A DNA stretch of 64,000 nucleotides, from positions 1 to 64,000 of the forward strand of contig JAJCXO010000010.1 of NCBI GenBank assembly GCA_029263395.1, read 5' to 3'. This DNA comes from Acidobacteriota bacterium. Lineage in GTDB: Bacteria > Acidobacteriota > Thermoanaerobaculia > Multivoradales > J023. Positions 8,549-17,804 of the stretch are shown here, one piece after another (the first letter of the stretch is position 1; each line of letters opens with the position of its first letter). The translations under genes were made by a program, and so were the position numbers. The notes under the pieces were generated by a model that saw only the letters and a program-made list of their open reading frames with translations, searched no databases and was not told where the DNA came from.

Positions 8549-11500
8549 ATTCGATACCGAAGATCGACTCTAGAGCTGACGGCATCTGATCTCGCTCACT
8601 ATCTGGCTTGCCCGCACCTGACCGAACTCGACCGAGTGGCGGCAGCGGGTAGTCTCCAGCGCCCACATCGTCATGATCCGGCCCTCGACCTCCTGATTCA
8701 GCGCGGCGAGGAGCACGAGCGAGCTTATGTCGCGTACCTCGGCAACCTCGGCTTGGAGATCGCGGACTTGAGTGACTGCGACGAGAACACTGGGGTCGAG
8801 CGAACACGCCAAGCGATGCAACAGGGAGTTGACATCATCGTTCAGGCGAACTTACGGCACGTCAGATGGCACGGGCGGGCGGACATCCTCCAAAAGACCG
8901 AGAATACCTCCAGCAACCTCGGCGATTGGAGCTATGAAGCCGTCGACACCAAGTTGACACGTCAAACTCGCGGCGGGACGGTTTTGCAACTTTCGCTCTA
9001 TAGTGATTTGTTAGGGGAAGCTCAGGGGCGAGCCCCGCAGCAATTCTATGTGGTGAAACCTTCTCGTGATGCAAAACAGCCATTCGAAGAGGAACCGTTT
9101 CGATGCAGCGATTACAGCGCGTACTACCGGCTCGTTCGACTTCGACTAGAAGAGCGCTTGGACTCGGCGAGCGAAGAGACAACCTACCCCACCCCGGTGG
9201 CTCACTGTGACATCTGTCCGTGGTGGTCAACGTGTAATCACCAGCGACGCAACGACGATCACCTCAGCTTCGTCGCTGGCTTGCAGACCCTTCATCACGA
9301 GGAACTGAATCGCCAAGGCATCACAACACTGGCTGCTTTCGCTGCGCGCGACAAGCCTCTCGATGAACCACCAACCCGTGGCAGCCGAGACACCTTCGAT
9401 CGTCTCCACGGGCAGGCCAAAATCCAACTCGAAGGCCGCCAGGCCGAGGCACCAAGATACGCCATGCTTCCGGTCGAGGCCGAGCGCGGACTGACGCGTC
9501 TTCCGCAACCGAGCACGGGAGACGTCTTCTTCGATATCGAGTCCGATCCGTTTGTGGAACCTGCCGGGCTCGAATACCTCTTCGGTTATGTCATTTTCGA
9601 CGACAAGGGTCGGCCTGAATACCACCGCACCTGGGCGACTACAGCGTCCGAAGAGAAACGGATGTTCGAGGACTTCATGGACTTCCTGATGGAGCGTTGG
9701 GAGCACTTCCCAGACTTCCATGTTTACCACTTCGCCCCTTACGAACCGTCGGCATTGAAACGCCTGATGGGCCGTCATGCCAGTCGCGAAGACGAACTCG
9801 ATCGCCTGCTGCGGGCTGGTCGACTCATCGACCTGCTCGCCGCAACTCGACAAGGCATACGGGCGAGCGTCGAGAGCTACTCCCTCAAGGCTCTCGAACC
9901 GTTTTTCGGGTTCGAGCGTGATGTTGCCCTACCCGATGCCCGGGCCGCGTTGCGGGCCCTCGAATACACCCTCGAGAGCCGAGCGTCAGAAGCCATCGAT
10001 CCGACCGCGAAACAGGCTGTCGAAGGATACAACCAAGACGATTGTCTCTCGACACTCGAGCTCCGTGACTGGCTCGAGAAAAGACGGTCCGAGCTGATCG
10101 CTGCCGGAAATTCAGTCTCTAGACCCGAACTCCAAGACGGCGAGGCCTCCGAGCACCTTGCTGAGCGAAGGGCCGAGGTTCAAGAGGTCTTCGATCGGCT
10201 GGTCGATGGTCTTCCGGAAGACCATGACACTTGGACTCAGACCGAGCGAGGACGCTTCCTCCTGGCTCACCTGCTGGACTACTTCCGACGTGAGGCCAAA
10301 TGTAATTGGTGGGAACTCTTCCGCCTGAGCGACCTCGAACATGACGATCTCTTTGGGGAACGCAAAGCGGTTTCGGGACTCGAGTTCCTGACCGTGGAAG
10401 GAGGTACCAGCAGGTGTCCTGTGCATCGCTACAGATTTCCGGCCCAGGAGGTTGCTGTGAGTCTTGGAGACAGAGTCTTCACGACGGGTGAACCGTTACG
10501 CATCGGAACGGTTCATGCCGTCAACGCAGCAGCCCGAACGCTCGATATCAAAAAAGCAGGAGACCACAGCGATCTCCATCCTGTCGCCGTAGTTGCACAC
10601 AAAAATGTATCCGCCAAGCCAATCGAACAGTCTCTCCTTGCGCTCGCCTCCTCCGTCGCGGAACATGGCCTGGACGGAGCCGGTCCGTTTCGTGCCGCCC
10701 GTGATCTGTTGCTGCAACACCCTCCCAGGCTCCAAGGCATCGAGAACGGCGACGCGTCCCTCCGAAGAACCGACGAACCGACAGTCGAAGCGGCCATCCG
10801 CCTCGCTCGTGCCTTGGAGCACAGCTATCTGCCAATCCAAGGGCCGCCAGGTACCGGAAAAACGTATACCGGCGGCAGAATGATTGCGCTGTTGCGGCAA
10901 CAGAACCAACGGATCGGCGTGACGGCGGTGAGCCACAAAGTGATCCGAAACCTGCTGGACGCTGCAATCAAAGCCGGCGGAGAGCTTGGCATCTCAGTCG
11001 AAGCAGTCCACAAGGTCCGCAAGCCTGATCCAGACGAGGAAACGGAGCATCTCCAGCAAGTCACGAAAAATCCTCAAGTCGTGACTGCTCTCGACGAAGG
11101 CAAAGTGGCTGGTGGCACCTGTTGGCTCTGGTCGTCAAACGATGCGGTGGAGCAACTGGACTACCTTTTCATAGACGAAGCGGGCCAACTCTCTCTCGCG
11201 ATGATGCTAGCCGCTGCACGCTCGGCCAAGAATCTGATCCTGCTGGGTGATCCACAACAACTGGAACAGCCACAGCAAGCTTCCCACCCTGAAGGCACCG
11301 CGGTCTCTGCACTCGAGCACGTTCTCCGAGGAGAAGCGACCCTCGCCAAGAACCGTGGGTTGTTTCTGGACACGACGTGGCGTCTGCATCCTTCAATTTG
11401 CGACTTCACATCGGACGTGTATTACGAAAGCCGACTCAAGGCGCGTGAGGGCCTTGAAAGACAAGCGATCGACGGCACGACTCGTTTTCGTGGCAGCGGG

Positions 11501-11974
11501 ATCTTCTTCGAATCGGTTGAACATCGCGGTAATCAGAGCCGCAGTGACGAAGAAATACACTACATTTGTGAGATCGTGGGGCACTTACGGTCTTCAGAGA
11601 CGGTCTGGATCAATGACGAGAACATCCAGCGTCCACTGGTTGCAGACGACATCCTGGTGATTGCGCCCTACAACGCCCAAGTCGCTGCACTCATCGAGGC
11701 CTTGCCGACGAATGTCCGGGTCGGCACGGTGGACAAGTTCCAGGGGCAAGAAGCGCCGATCGTAATCTACTCCATGACCAGTTCGTCGGCTGAAGATGCC
11801 CCCCGGGGGATGACATTCCTCTACAACCCGAATCGGCTCAACGTGGCAACCAGCCGAGCCTGCGGTGTCTGCATCGTAGTCGCCTCGCCCGCCCTGCTGG
11901 AGACGGAATGCCGAACGCCGACGCAGATGCGCTGGGCGAATGCCCTCTGCCGGCTCAGAGAATTGTCCGGCTAG
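8549..11974 (+). CDS. TM0106-type Cas4/RecB-like nuclease fused to RNase H-like and SF1 DNA helicase domains
   Basis: About 1141 residues. The N-terminal nuclease part has WHGRADIL, YEAVDTKL (D-x-K) and LQLSLYSDLL (Q..Y), plus CDICPWWSTC (C220, C223, C229). With C21 in LACPHLTELD these make the four-Cys Fe-S pattern of Cas4/AddB-like nucleases. An RNase H-fold segment follows (DVFFDIESDPF, near 324). The C-terminal SF1 helicase shows GPPGTGKT (near 766), FIDEAGQ (near 877), LGDPQQLEQP, VDKFQGQEA and LNVATSRA. The first standard start, GTG 8636, would remove C21 and the conserved N-terminus. The frame is open from 8546 and ATT 8549 has GGGAGG 8 nt upstream, so I extend to there. It lies divergent from the Shango-like genes and is probably a defence or DNA-processing protein. 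Confidence 0.8.
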   Translation: MRYRRSTLELTASDLAHYLACPHLTELDRVAAAGSLQRPHRHDPALDLLIQRGEEHERAYVAYLGNLGLEIADLSDCDENTGVERTRQAMQQGVDIIVQANLRHVRWHGRADILQKTENTSSNLGDWSYEAVDTKLTRQTRGGTVLQLSLYSDLLGEAQGRAPQQFYVVKPSRDAKQPFEEEPFRCSDYSAYYRLVRLRLEERLDSASEETTYPTPVAHCDICPWWSTCNHQRRNDDHLSFVAGLQTLHHEELNRQGITTLAAFAARDKPLDEPPTRGSRDTFDRLHGQAKIQLEGRQAEAPRYAMLPVEAERGLTRLPQPSTGDVFFDIESDPFVEPAGLEYLFGYVIFDDKGRPEYHRTWATTASEEKRMFEDFMDFLMERWEHFPDFHVYHFAPYEPSALKRLMGRHASREDELDRLLRAGRLIDLLAATRQGIRASVESYSLKALEPFFGFERDVALPDARAALRALEYTLESRASEAIDPTAKQAVEGYNQDDCLSTLELRDWLEKRRSELIAAGNSVSRPELQDGEASEHLAERRAEVQEVFDRLVDGLPEDHDTWTQTERGRFLLAHLLDYFRREAKCNWWELFRLSDLEHDDLFGERKAVSGLEFLTVEGGTSRCPVHRYRFPAQEVAVSLGDRVFTTGEPLRIGTVHAVNAAARTLDIKKAGDHSDLHPVAVVAHKNVSAKPIEQSLLALASSVAEHGLDGAGPFRAARDLLLQHPPRLQGIENGDASLRRTDEPTVEAAIRLARALEHSYLPIQGPPGTGKTYTGGRMIALLRQQNQRIGVTAVSHKVIRNLLDAAIKAGGELGISVEAVHKVRKPDPDEETEHLQQVTKNPQVVTALDEGKVAGGTCWLWSSNDAVEQLDYLFIDEAGQLSLAMMLAAARSAKNLILLGDPQQLEQPQQASHPEGTAVSALEHVLRGEATLAKNRGLFLDTTWRLHPSICDFTSDVYYESRLKAREGLERQAIDGTTRFRGSGIFFESVEHRGNQSRSDEEIHYICEIVGHLRSSETVWINDENIQRPLVADDILVIAPYNAQVAALIEALPTNVRVGTVDKFQGQEAPIVIYSMTSSSAEDAPRGMTFLYNPNRLNVATSRACGVCIVVASPALLETECRTPTQMRWANALCRLRELSG

Positions 11975-12100
11975 GCCCGGGAATGCGCATCAAGCTTCCT
12001 ATTCATCTCCCATCAACAGGGCGTAGGTCACCAAAGAATCCTCGCTGAGCGGAAGGATATACCGGATCCACGAAGACGCTAACGAGCCTGCTCGAGCCCA

Positions 12101-12140
12101 ACAAACAAACGGACGAGGCATCGTTAGATACCTCGTCCGT
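12101..12140 (-). terminator. Rho-independent terminator of the BNR-repeat protein gene
   Basis: Perfect 10-bp arms ACGGACGAGG (12109-12118) and CCTCGTCCGT (12131-12140) flank a 12-nt loop. On the minus strand the stem is followed by the T-rich GTTTGTTTGTT. It lies 24 bp beyond the stop at 12164. Confidence 0.75.
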
Positions 12141-12163
12141 CAGGTTCAACCCAGGTTTAGCAG

Positions 12164-15100
12164 TTACGGGGTCGTATTCGACCAGACCGTAGTATCGCCG
12201 GTTTCGAAACCGTCCCTGAAGATCAGCTGCGTGCCGGTGCTCAGCACCTCGAACATGCCACGACCGTGGGTCGAGGACACGATGTGGCCGGTGAGCGGGT
12301 TACGGTCGAGCCCAAACACCGAGACCACGGGGTGGCCGTCATTCTCGTAGGTCCAGCTGGCTCCCCCATCGGTGCTCAGGAACACACCGATGTCGTTGCC
12401 GACGTAGAGGGTGGCTGGCATGGTGGTGTGATCCACCGCGATGGCGTTGGTGGGGATGTCGGGCAGGTTACCCGTGATGTTGACCCACGTTGGCGTTGCG
12501 TCCAGGCCATTGGTGGTCATGAAGACGTGGCCCGGCGTGGCGGGTGTGGTGACATCAAAGCCCGAAAACGTCACATACACGGTGTTACCCGTGGCATCAG
12601 CGCGGGACACTTCGATGTCGGTGACGAAACGCGTCGGAGTGACCGCCGCATCCGCAATCGAAACCCAGGTGCTGGTGCAGGCAGCCGGACAACCGGACGT
12701 TGCATCGTTGACGTCGGCCGCGGCCATCAAGCTACCGGCGGCGCCGCCGGCATAAATCACCTCATTGCCACCGATAGCTTCCGGGAAGGCCTCGATCCAG
12801 CTGACCGCTTCCCCACCAGCTCCAATTGCCGGACTCACCGGGGTCCACGAGGTTGCACCCAATGGCGCCTGTGGATCTAGCGAACGGTAGACCTTGTCGG
12901 TACCGAAGTAGATCACGTTGGGATTGGTGCCTTCGAACTGCGCCAACGGAGCGTAGAACAACACCGGCTCACCCGGGGTGAAACCGTTGTAGTAGTACGC
13001 ACCAAAACCGAAATAACCACCGGTGAACGTCCAACCGCCGGGACCGTCGATCCCCGAATTGGTGCTCTTGGCTGGACCCTGGAAATTACCGGTCTGATTG
13101 AAGTAAGTGTGGAACATCCGGGTCGGGTCGGCTTGATCGATGATCGCCTGGCCACCATCACCAAAATCGGTGTGGAAGAAAGCATTGGGAACCTCGAGAT
13201 CGGTCCGCCGGATGTTGGTGCCGTTGTCCTGGGTGCCACCGATCACGATGGTTGGATCACTGGGGTGAAGACCTACACCCTGGAATTGGGTGATGCCAAG
13301 ATTGGTATTCATCGAGGTCCACGATGCACCTTGGTCTTCGGTCCGCCAGACGCCACCATCCGATCCGATGTAGACCCGAGTGGGATCTACACTGGTATCA
13401 AACGCGATGCTGTGGACATCGGTGTGAAGACCACCACTGACGCCATCTCCCTGGGAAATACCGGTCCAAGTGTCGCCACCGTCATCCGAGCGCCAGGCAT
13501 CACGGTTACCACCGAGACCACTGAGGTCGTTGGCAAACGCGTTGGGATTACCACCGACGTAGACGGTATTTGGGTCCGCTGGATCACAACCCGCCATGAT
13601 GTCGTAGAAACACTGGCCATCACAAAAGTTGGGATAACGACCCACCGACCAGGTGCCACCGCTGAAGGTTTCGTTGACCGGAGCGTTGAGCACCAGATTG
13701 TCGCCATCGGTCACCGTGGCGACGGTCCGGGACACGCGATTCTCGAACACAATACGCTGGCCTACCATCGCCGCCGTGAACGACGGCCCGGTCAAGCGAG
13801 TGAGGGCGGTGGTACCGGTGGTGATGTCCCCGGTGCCGTTGTCGCCACCGTCAACATGTGCCCAACTAGCGCCAGCGTCGGTGGTCTTGTAAACGCCCCA
13901 CAGCGTGCTACCCAAGGCCTCGACGGCGGTGTAGATGGTGCTCGGTGTGCCTTCACACAGCGCGATCCGGGTCCGGCGAGTCTGGGGATCGGACGGTGTT
14001 GCGGTGGTGGTTTGGATGTAGCCGACGTCGATCTTGGTGAATACCGGACTCACCGCCAAGGCATTGTTGCTCTTCCAGATGCCGGCAGAGTTCTGGTCGC
14101 CGAAGCCGCGCACCGCCACGTAGAGCACGTTGGCGTTGGTGGGATCGATTGCCATGTCATGGATCTGCTGGTTGCTGGCCAAGGCCGGTGGCAGGTTCAG
14201 TAGCGTCCAAGTTTGGCCACTATCCTGGGAGCGATAAACGCCACCGGTCACTGAACCCGGGGCGGTGCTGCAGGCGGAGGTACCGCTCGAAAAAATACCC
14301 AGGCGAACGGAAGCAAACACCGTCGTGGAGTCCGCGGTTCCGGCAGAGCCTGGATCGACCAACACTTTGGAAATCGACTGGAATTGGAAGTCGGTTTGAC
14401 CGAGGAGCTCCCAAGTGGCACCGCCGTCCAAGGTCCGGAGCACACCCTGACCATAATAGGAATCGCACGACCCTGCCGCTTCGCCGGTGCCGACATAGAG
14501 GATCTTCGGGTCCACTGGATCAATCGCGATCGAACCGGTGGCCAGGCTTGCTTCCTGGTCGGTCAACGGCGTCCAGTTCTGGACGTCGGAGAGGGCGTTG
14601 ATCGTCTTCCAAACACCACCTTGGGCGCCGCCGGCATAAGCAATGTTGGGGTTGGTCGGATCAACCACTACCGCCTGGGTGCGACCACTGACCGGAGACA
14701 AGACCGGACCGGCGCCGGTATCCGTTTGGCCGTCGGGGATCGTCGTCGGGCCGAGGAAAATCCATTCGAGGTTGCCACCTGCTCCACCGCGGGGCAGGCC
14801 AGCTGTCGTGACCAACTCGTCGGGTCGCAGCGGGCGCTGGAGATTCTGGCTCGCAGTATGCGCCAACGCATTCTGCATCGCACCTTCAGGGTATTTTTCA
14901 CCGGGGAAAACGCGCTGATCGCGGAACCAACCGGCAAATCCCATCGCACTGCGTTCACCTTCTTGCGACAGGTCAACGCCGGTCGCCACCGCCGCCATCT
15001 TCGACTTCAACCGTGCTTTGACCGCCTTCCGACGCTCAGCAACTTTTGCTGCCTGCTCCTCGGCAGTGAGGGTCTCACCGTGTTTCGAGCCACCGTGTTT

Positions 15101-15226
15101 CGAGCCACCGTGCTTCGAGCCACCGTGCTTCGAGCTCCCGCCCTGGGCAACGGATCGATACACCAACAACGAACCGCAGGCGAGTACAATAACGCCTGCC
15201 AAGCACAACACAAGTTTCTTGGACAT
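12164..15226 (-). CDS. Secreted BNR/sortilin-like beta-propeller protein with a C-terminal DGFETGDT..WS tail
   Basis: A 1020-residue exported protein. ATG 15226 is preceded by AGGAG at 9 nt. The signal peptide is LVLCLAGVIVLACGSLLVY, followed by four copies of GSKHG. Next come many BNR/Asp-box repeats, such as SQDSGQTWTLLN, SDDGGDTWTGIS, TEDQGASWTSM and STDGGASWTYEN, giving one or two seven-bladed propellers of the WD40/YVTN/BNR-like glycosidase-sortilin superfamily. No glycosidase catalytic site is evident. The last 20 residues, FRDGFETGDTTVWSNTTP, match the tail of the FG-GAP protein encoded at 17779-19914, so the tail may be a sorting signal. It is the last gene of a three-gene minus-strand group and ends at a clear terminator. 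Its ligand is unknown. Confidence 0.8.
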   Translation of the reverse strand: MSKKLVLCLAGVIVLACGSLLVYRSVAQGGSSKHGGSKHGGSKHGGSKHGETLTAEEQAAKVAERRKAVKARLKSKMAAVATGVDLSQEGERSAMGFAGWFRDQRVFPGEKYPEGAMQNALAHTASQNLQRPLRPDELVTTAGLPRGGAGGNLEWIFLGPTTIPDGQTDTGAGPVLSPVSGRTQAVVVDPTNPNIAYAGGAQGGVWKTINALSDVQNWTPLTDQEASLATGSIAIDPVDPKILYVGTGEAAGSCDSYYGQGVLRTLDGGATWELLGQTDFQFQSISKVLVDPGSAGTADSTTVFASVRLGIFSSGTSACSTAPGSVTGGVYRSQDSGQTWTLLNLPPALASNQQIHDMAIDPTNANVLYVAVRGFGDQNSAGIWKSNNALAVSPVFTKIDVGYIQTTTATPSDPQTRRTRIALCEGTPSTIYTAVEALGSTLWGVYKTTDAGASWAHVDGGDNGTGDITTGTTALTRLTGPSFTAAMVGQRIVFENRVSRTVATVTDGDNLVLNAPVNETFSGGTWSVGRYPNFCDGQCFYDIMAGCDPADPNTVYVGGNPNAFANDLSGLGGNRDAWRSDDGGDTWTGISQGDGVSGGLHTDVHSIAFDTSVDPTRVYIGSDGGVWRTEDQGASWTSMNTNLGITQFQGVGLHPSDPTIVIGGTQDNGTNIRRTDLEVPNAFFHTDFGDGGQAIIDQADPTRMFHTYFNQTGNFQGPAKSTNSGIDGPGGWTFTGGYFGFGAYYYNGFTPGEPVLFYAPLAQFEGTNPNVIYFGTDKVYRSLDPQAPLGATSWTPVSPAIGAGGEAVSWIEAFPEAIGGNEVIYAGGAAGSLMAAADVNDATSGCPAACTSTWVSIADAAVTPTRFVTDIEVSRADATGNTVYVTFSGFDVTTPATPGHVFMTTNGLDATPTWVNITGNLPDIPTNAIAVDHTTMPATLYVGNDIGVFLSTDGGASWTYENDGHPVVSVFGLDRNPLTGHIVSSTHGRGMFEVLSTGTQLIFRDGFETGDTTVWSNTTP
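15077..15136 (-). repeat. 15-bp tandem repeat encoding (GSKHG)4
   Basis: Four near-identical 15-bp units (caccgtgtttcgagc type on the plus strand) lie inside the BNR gene just after its signal peptide. They encode a basic, His-containing linker at the mature N-terminus. Confidence 0.85.
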
Positions 15227-15335
15227 TACATGGATCTCCTTCAAATCAGTTGGTTCTGCAATGAGTCAGGTCTGCGATCGGTTTGGTCTGCAAAATCGGC
15301 TGACGCGGTAGCAACTTCTTCAACTTCAGGCTGGA

Positions 15336-17804
15336 TCAGGGACCTGCTGTCGGTTTGGCGTCGCTGGCGACTTCCCTGAGCATGGCTTCGACGTCTCTCT
15401 GACCTGGCAACAACACCAGGGAGCGGCGCAGGAAATCGGCCGCCTGGGTCTGATCTCCTCGTAAATGCAGCAGTAAGGCGGCCGCGGTCTTCAGGGCCAG
15501 CGGGTGCTCCTCCAAATCGATCGAGCGCTGGTAGGCTGCCAGGGAATCCTCGAACGACTCGAGACGGCCGTGCGCCGCCCCCAATAAGGCCCAGAGATTG
15601 GCAGCCCGGGGCACTTCTCGAGTGGCCCGGTGTAACAACTCCACTACCTCGGCGTCTCGACGCTGCTGCTGGAGCAGGAGCGCAAGATCACCGTAGGCAC
15701 CGGCTCGATCCACCGGGCTGGTCGACTTTTCGAGCGCCCTCAGAAACGCTTGTTCGGCGGCGGCAGCATCTTCCCTGCCAGCCAAGGCCTGGCCGAGCTT
15801 GCGTTCCAAAACCGGATCCAATGCATTGTGTTCAATGGCGACCCGAAAGAGCTCGGCAGCCTCCGAGTGGCGAGCCTTGGCGAGGGCCAGGTCGGCTTGC
15901 GCAGCGGCCAGCCTATGGTCAGCGGCTGCCAATGGACGAGCTTGCTGCAGCGAGCGTTCAGCGATGTCCAAACGTCCCTGTTCGGCGGCGATACGAGCAC
16001 GAAACAGCAGAATCTCCAACAACATCGGCCCGGGTTCGGTCAGGCTCTCGGCACGCTTCAACTCGTCCAGCGCCTGCTCGGGAGCCCCGGTCGCGTTGGC
16101 CCATTGCGCCTTGTACATCGCCAAGTGGACCAAGTTGCTATCCAGGGCCTCGGCGGCGGCGAGCTCTTGCTGGGCCTCTGCCCAGGCTCCTCGACGCAAC
16201 GCAAGATGGGCCCGTTCGAGCCGTATGAACACGCTCTGCGGATGATCCACCACCGCCGCTGATAGCAACCTCGTCGCTGGCTCCAGATCGCCTCGACCGA
16301 TCAGCAGACGGGACGACAGCGCAATAGCTTGGGCGTTGTGGGGATCGAGTGTCAAAGCGCGTGAATAGGCTCTGAGCGCCGCGTCGATCTCGCCGTCGAC
16401 CACCAGGCTGGTGCCTTCGTTGACGTAGGATGCCGCGGTGCGCCCGTTGTCATCCACCGGCGGCGCAGCGTTTGGGCTCCCGATGTAACCGAGGGCCTGC
16501 AACTTCGCCAACTGGTTGGAGGATCCTTCGGTCGCTTGGGACGACTCTGAGTCGTCCGCCACGCTCACCTGGGGCACCCACGATGACGGTCCGCCCGACC
16601 TCACCCGCGGTGCTTTGCCAGGTTCGAAGACTTGCGACAGCACCGTTCCCGACAACTCATCCGAGACCGGCAAATCCAACAGCGCCAGGACGGTAGGCGT
16701 GATGTCGAAAACGCTAGCCTGGCTGATCGAAGACCCGGGACGGACGCCTGGGCCGCGCAGAAACATCGCGCCGTGCAGCCGATGCCACAGCCCCGCAACG
16801 CCGGTGTCGGCTCGGCCAGAGGTGTCAGGCCGCTGATCACCGCTCTTGAAGCCATGGTCGGACACCACTAGGACGGTTGTCTCGGGACCGGCGAGTTGCA
16901 AGAGATCGCCGAGGACTGTGTCCTGGTAGGCGTAACACCGGTCGACCGTGCCGGAGAAGGCCGCAAAGTTTTCGTCTGAGCTTTGCGGTCTGCGGGGCGT
17001 CGCGTCTTCCATGAACAGATGCCCGCAAGCGTCGATCAGCTCAAAATAGACCGCCATCAGGTCGGGCCGGAACCGTTCGGCCAGAACCCGTGAGGACTCG
17101 CGATACAACTCGGCGGTGGCATGGATCTCGGCCAGCTTGGCGAGTCGCTCTTCACCATCCTCGGTATGCACGATCTGGCCCGGGTTGGCAAATCGAGACC
17201 GCGTTCGTTCGAGATCAACCTCCGCTTCGCCAACCTCCTCGCGTAACCAGGCCGCCAGGCTTTCCGGGTGGGTGACCGCACGATCGGAGGTGGCGGATTT
17301 GACCTGGTGGTAACCGATCCGATCGGACACCTGGAAGCCGTTCACCGGCTCGGCCGGATAGGTGGCGTACCAGCCGACAAAACCCGTGCTCAAGCCGCTC
17401 TCCGTCGCCAGGTCCCACAACGCCGGCACCCGCCGCCGACGACTGGTGATGGGTACCACATCGCCGTCGGCGGTGCCCTCGACAAAGTCGAGAATGCCAT
17501 GGTCTTGCGGCTTGTGGCCGGTGGCGATGGTGGTCCAGATCAAGGGCGACAGCAGCGGCTCACTCGAGCGCAAACGACCGAACGCCCCTTCGTCACGGAG
17601 CTGCGAAAACGTCGGTAACCGCCCGGCGTCCATCAGCCGGCTGACAATCCCCGGATCGAGTCCATCAATGCCAATCATCAGGACGCGCGGAAACTCCCGG
17701 CGCTCGGCCTGACAGCCGACCCCCAACACAATCACCATCAACCCGGCGATGGCGACTGCGAGGCGTGAGCCCCGGCGATCAAGGCGTCGACGCAGACCAA
17801 GCAA
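15336..17804 (-). CDS. Type I phosphodiesterase/nucleotide pyrophosphatase lipoprotein with TPR tail
   Basis: An 822-residue protein. The start is TTG 17804, with GGGAG 6 nt upstream, inside the 3' end of the upstream gene. GLMVIVLGVGC is a lipoprotein-type signal with a near-consensus lipobox, so the mature protein is probably anchored at a membrane facing the periplasm. Residues about 40-430 are an alkaline-phosphatase-fold phosphodiesterase: metal-binding GIDGLDPG, the nucleophile Thr in PLIWTTIATGHKPQDHGI (near 90), and metal-binding SDHGFKSGDQ (near 318). Residues about 450-810 are TPR repeats (AYSRALTLDPHNAQAIAL, AYQRSIDLEEHP). The fusion is familiar in acidobacterial and planctomycete genomes; the substrate is not known. 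It overlaps the upstream gene by 26 bp, so the two are almost certainly co-expressed. Confidence 0.8.
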   Translation of the reverse strand: MLGLRRRLDRRGSRLAVAIAGLMVIVLGVGCQAERREFPRVLMIGIDGLDPGIVSRLMDAGRLPTFSQLRDEGAFGRLRSSEPLLSPLIWTTIATGHKPQDHGILDFVEGTADGDVVPITSRRRRVPALWDLATESGLSTGFVGWYATYPAEPVNGFQVSDRIGYHQVKSATSDRAVTHPESLAAWLREEVGEAEVDLERTRSRFANPGQIVHTEDGEERLAKLAEIHATAELYRESSRVLAERFRPDLMAVYFELIDACGHLFMEDATPRRPQSSDENFAAFSGTVDRCYAYQDTVLGDLLQLAGPETTVLVVSDHGFKSGDQRPDTSGRADTGVAGLWHRLHGAMFLRGPGVRPGSSISQASVFDITPTVLALLDLPVSDELSGTVLSQVFEPGKAPRVRSGGPSSWVPQVSVADDSESSQATEGSSNQLAKLQALGYIGSPNAAPPVDDNGRTAASYVNEGTSLVVDGEIDAALRAYSRALTLDPHNAQAIALSSRLLIGRGDLEPATRLLSAAVVDHPQSVFIRLERAHLALRRGAWAEAQQELAAAEALDSNLVHLAMYKAQWANATGAPEQALDELKRAESLTEPGPMLLEILLFRARIAAEQGRLDIAERSLQQARPLAAADHRLAAAQADLALAKARHSEAAELFRVAIEHNALDPVLERKLGQALAGREDAAAAEQAFLRALEKSTSPVDRAGAYGDLALLLQQQRRDAEVVELLHRATREVPRAANLWALLGAAHGRLESFEDSLAAYQRSIDLEEHPLALKTAAALLLHLRGDQTQAADFLRRSLVLLPGQRDVEAMLREVASDAKPTAGP

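Noticed and set aside
13109-14203. Plus-strand 364-residue ORF inside the BNR gene
   Set aside because: Complement of a strongly coding repeat protein; its sequence has no domain and mirrors the BNR codons.
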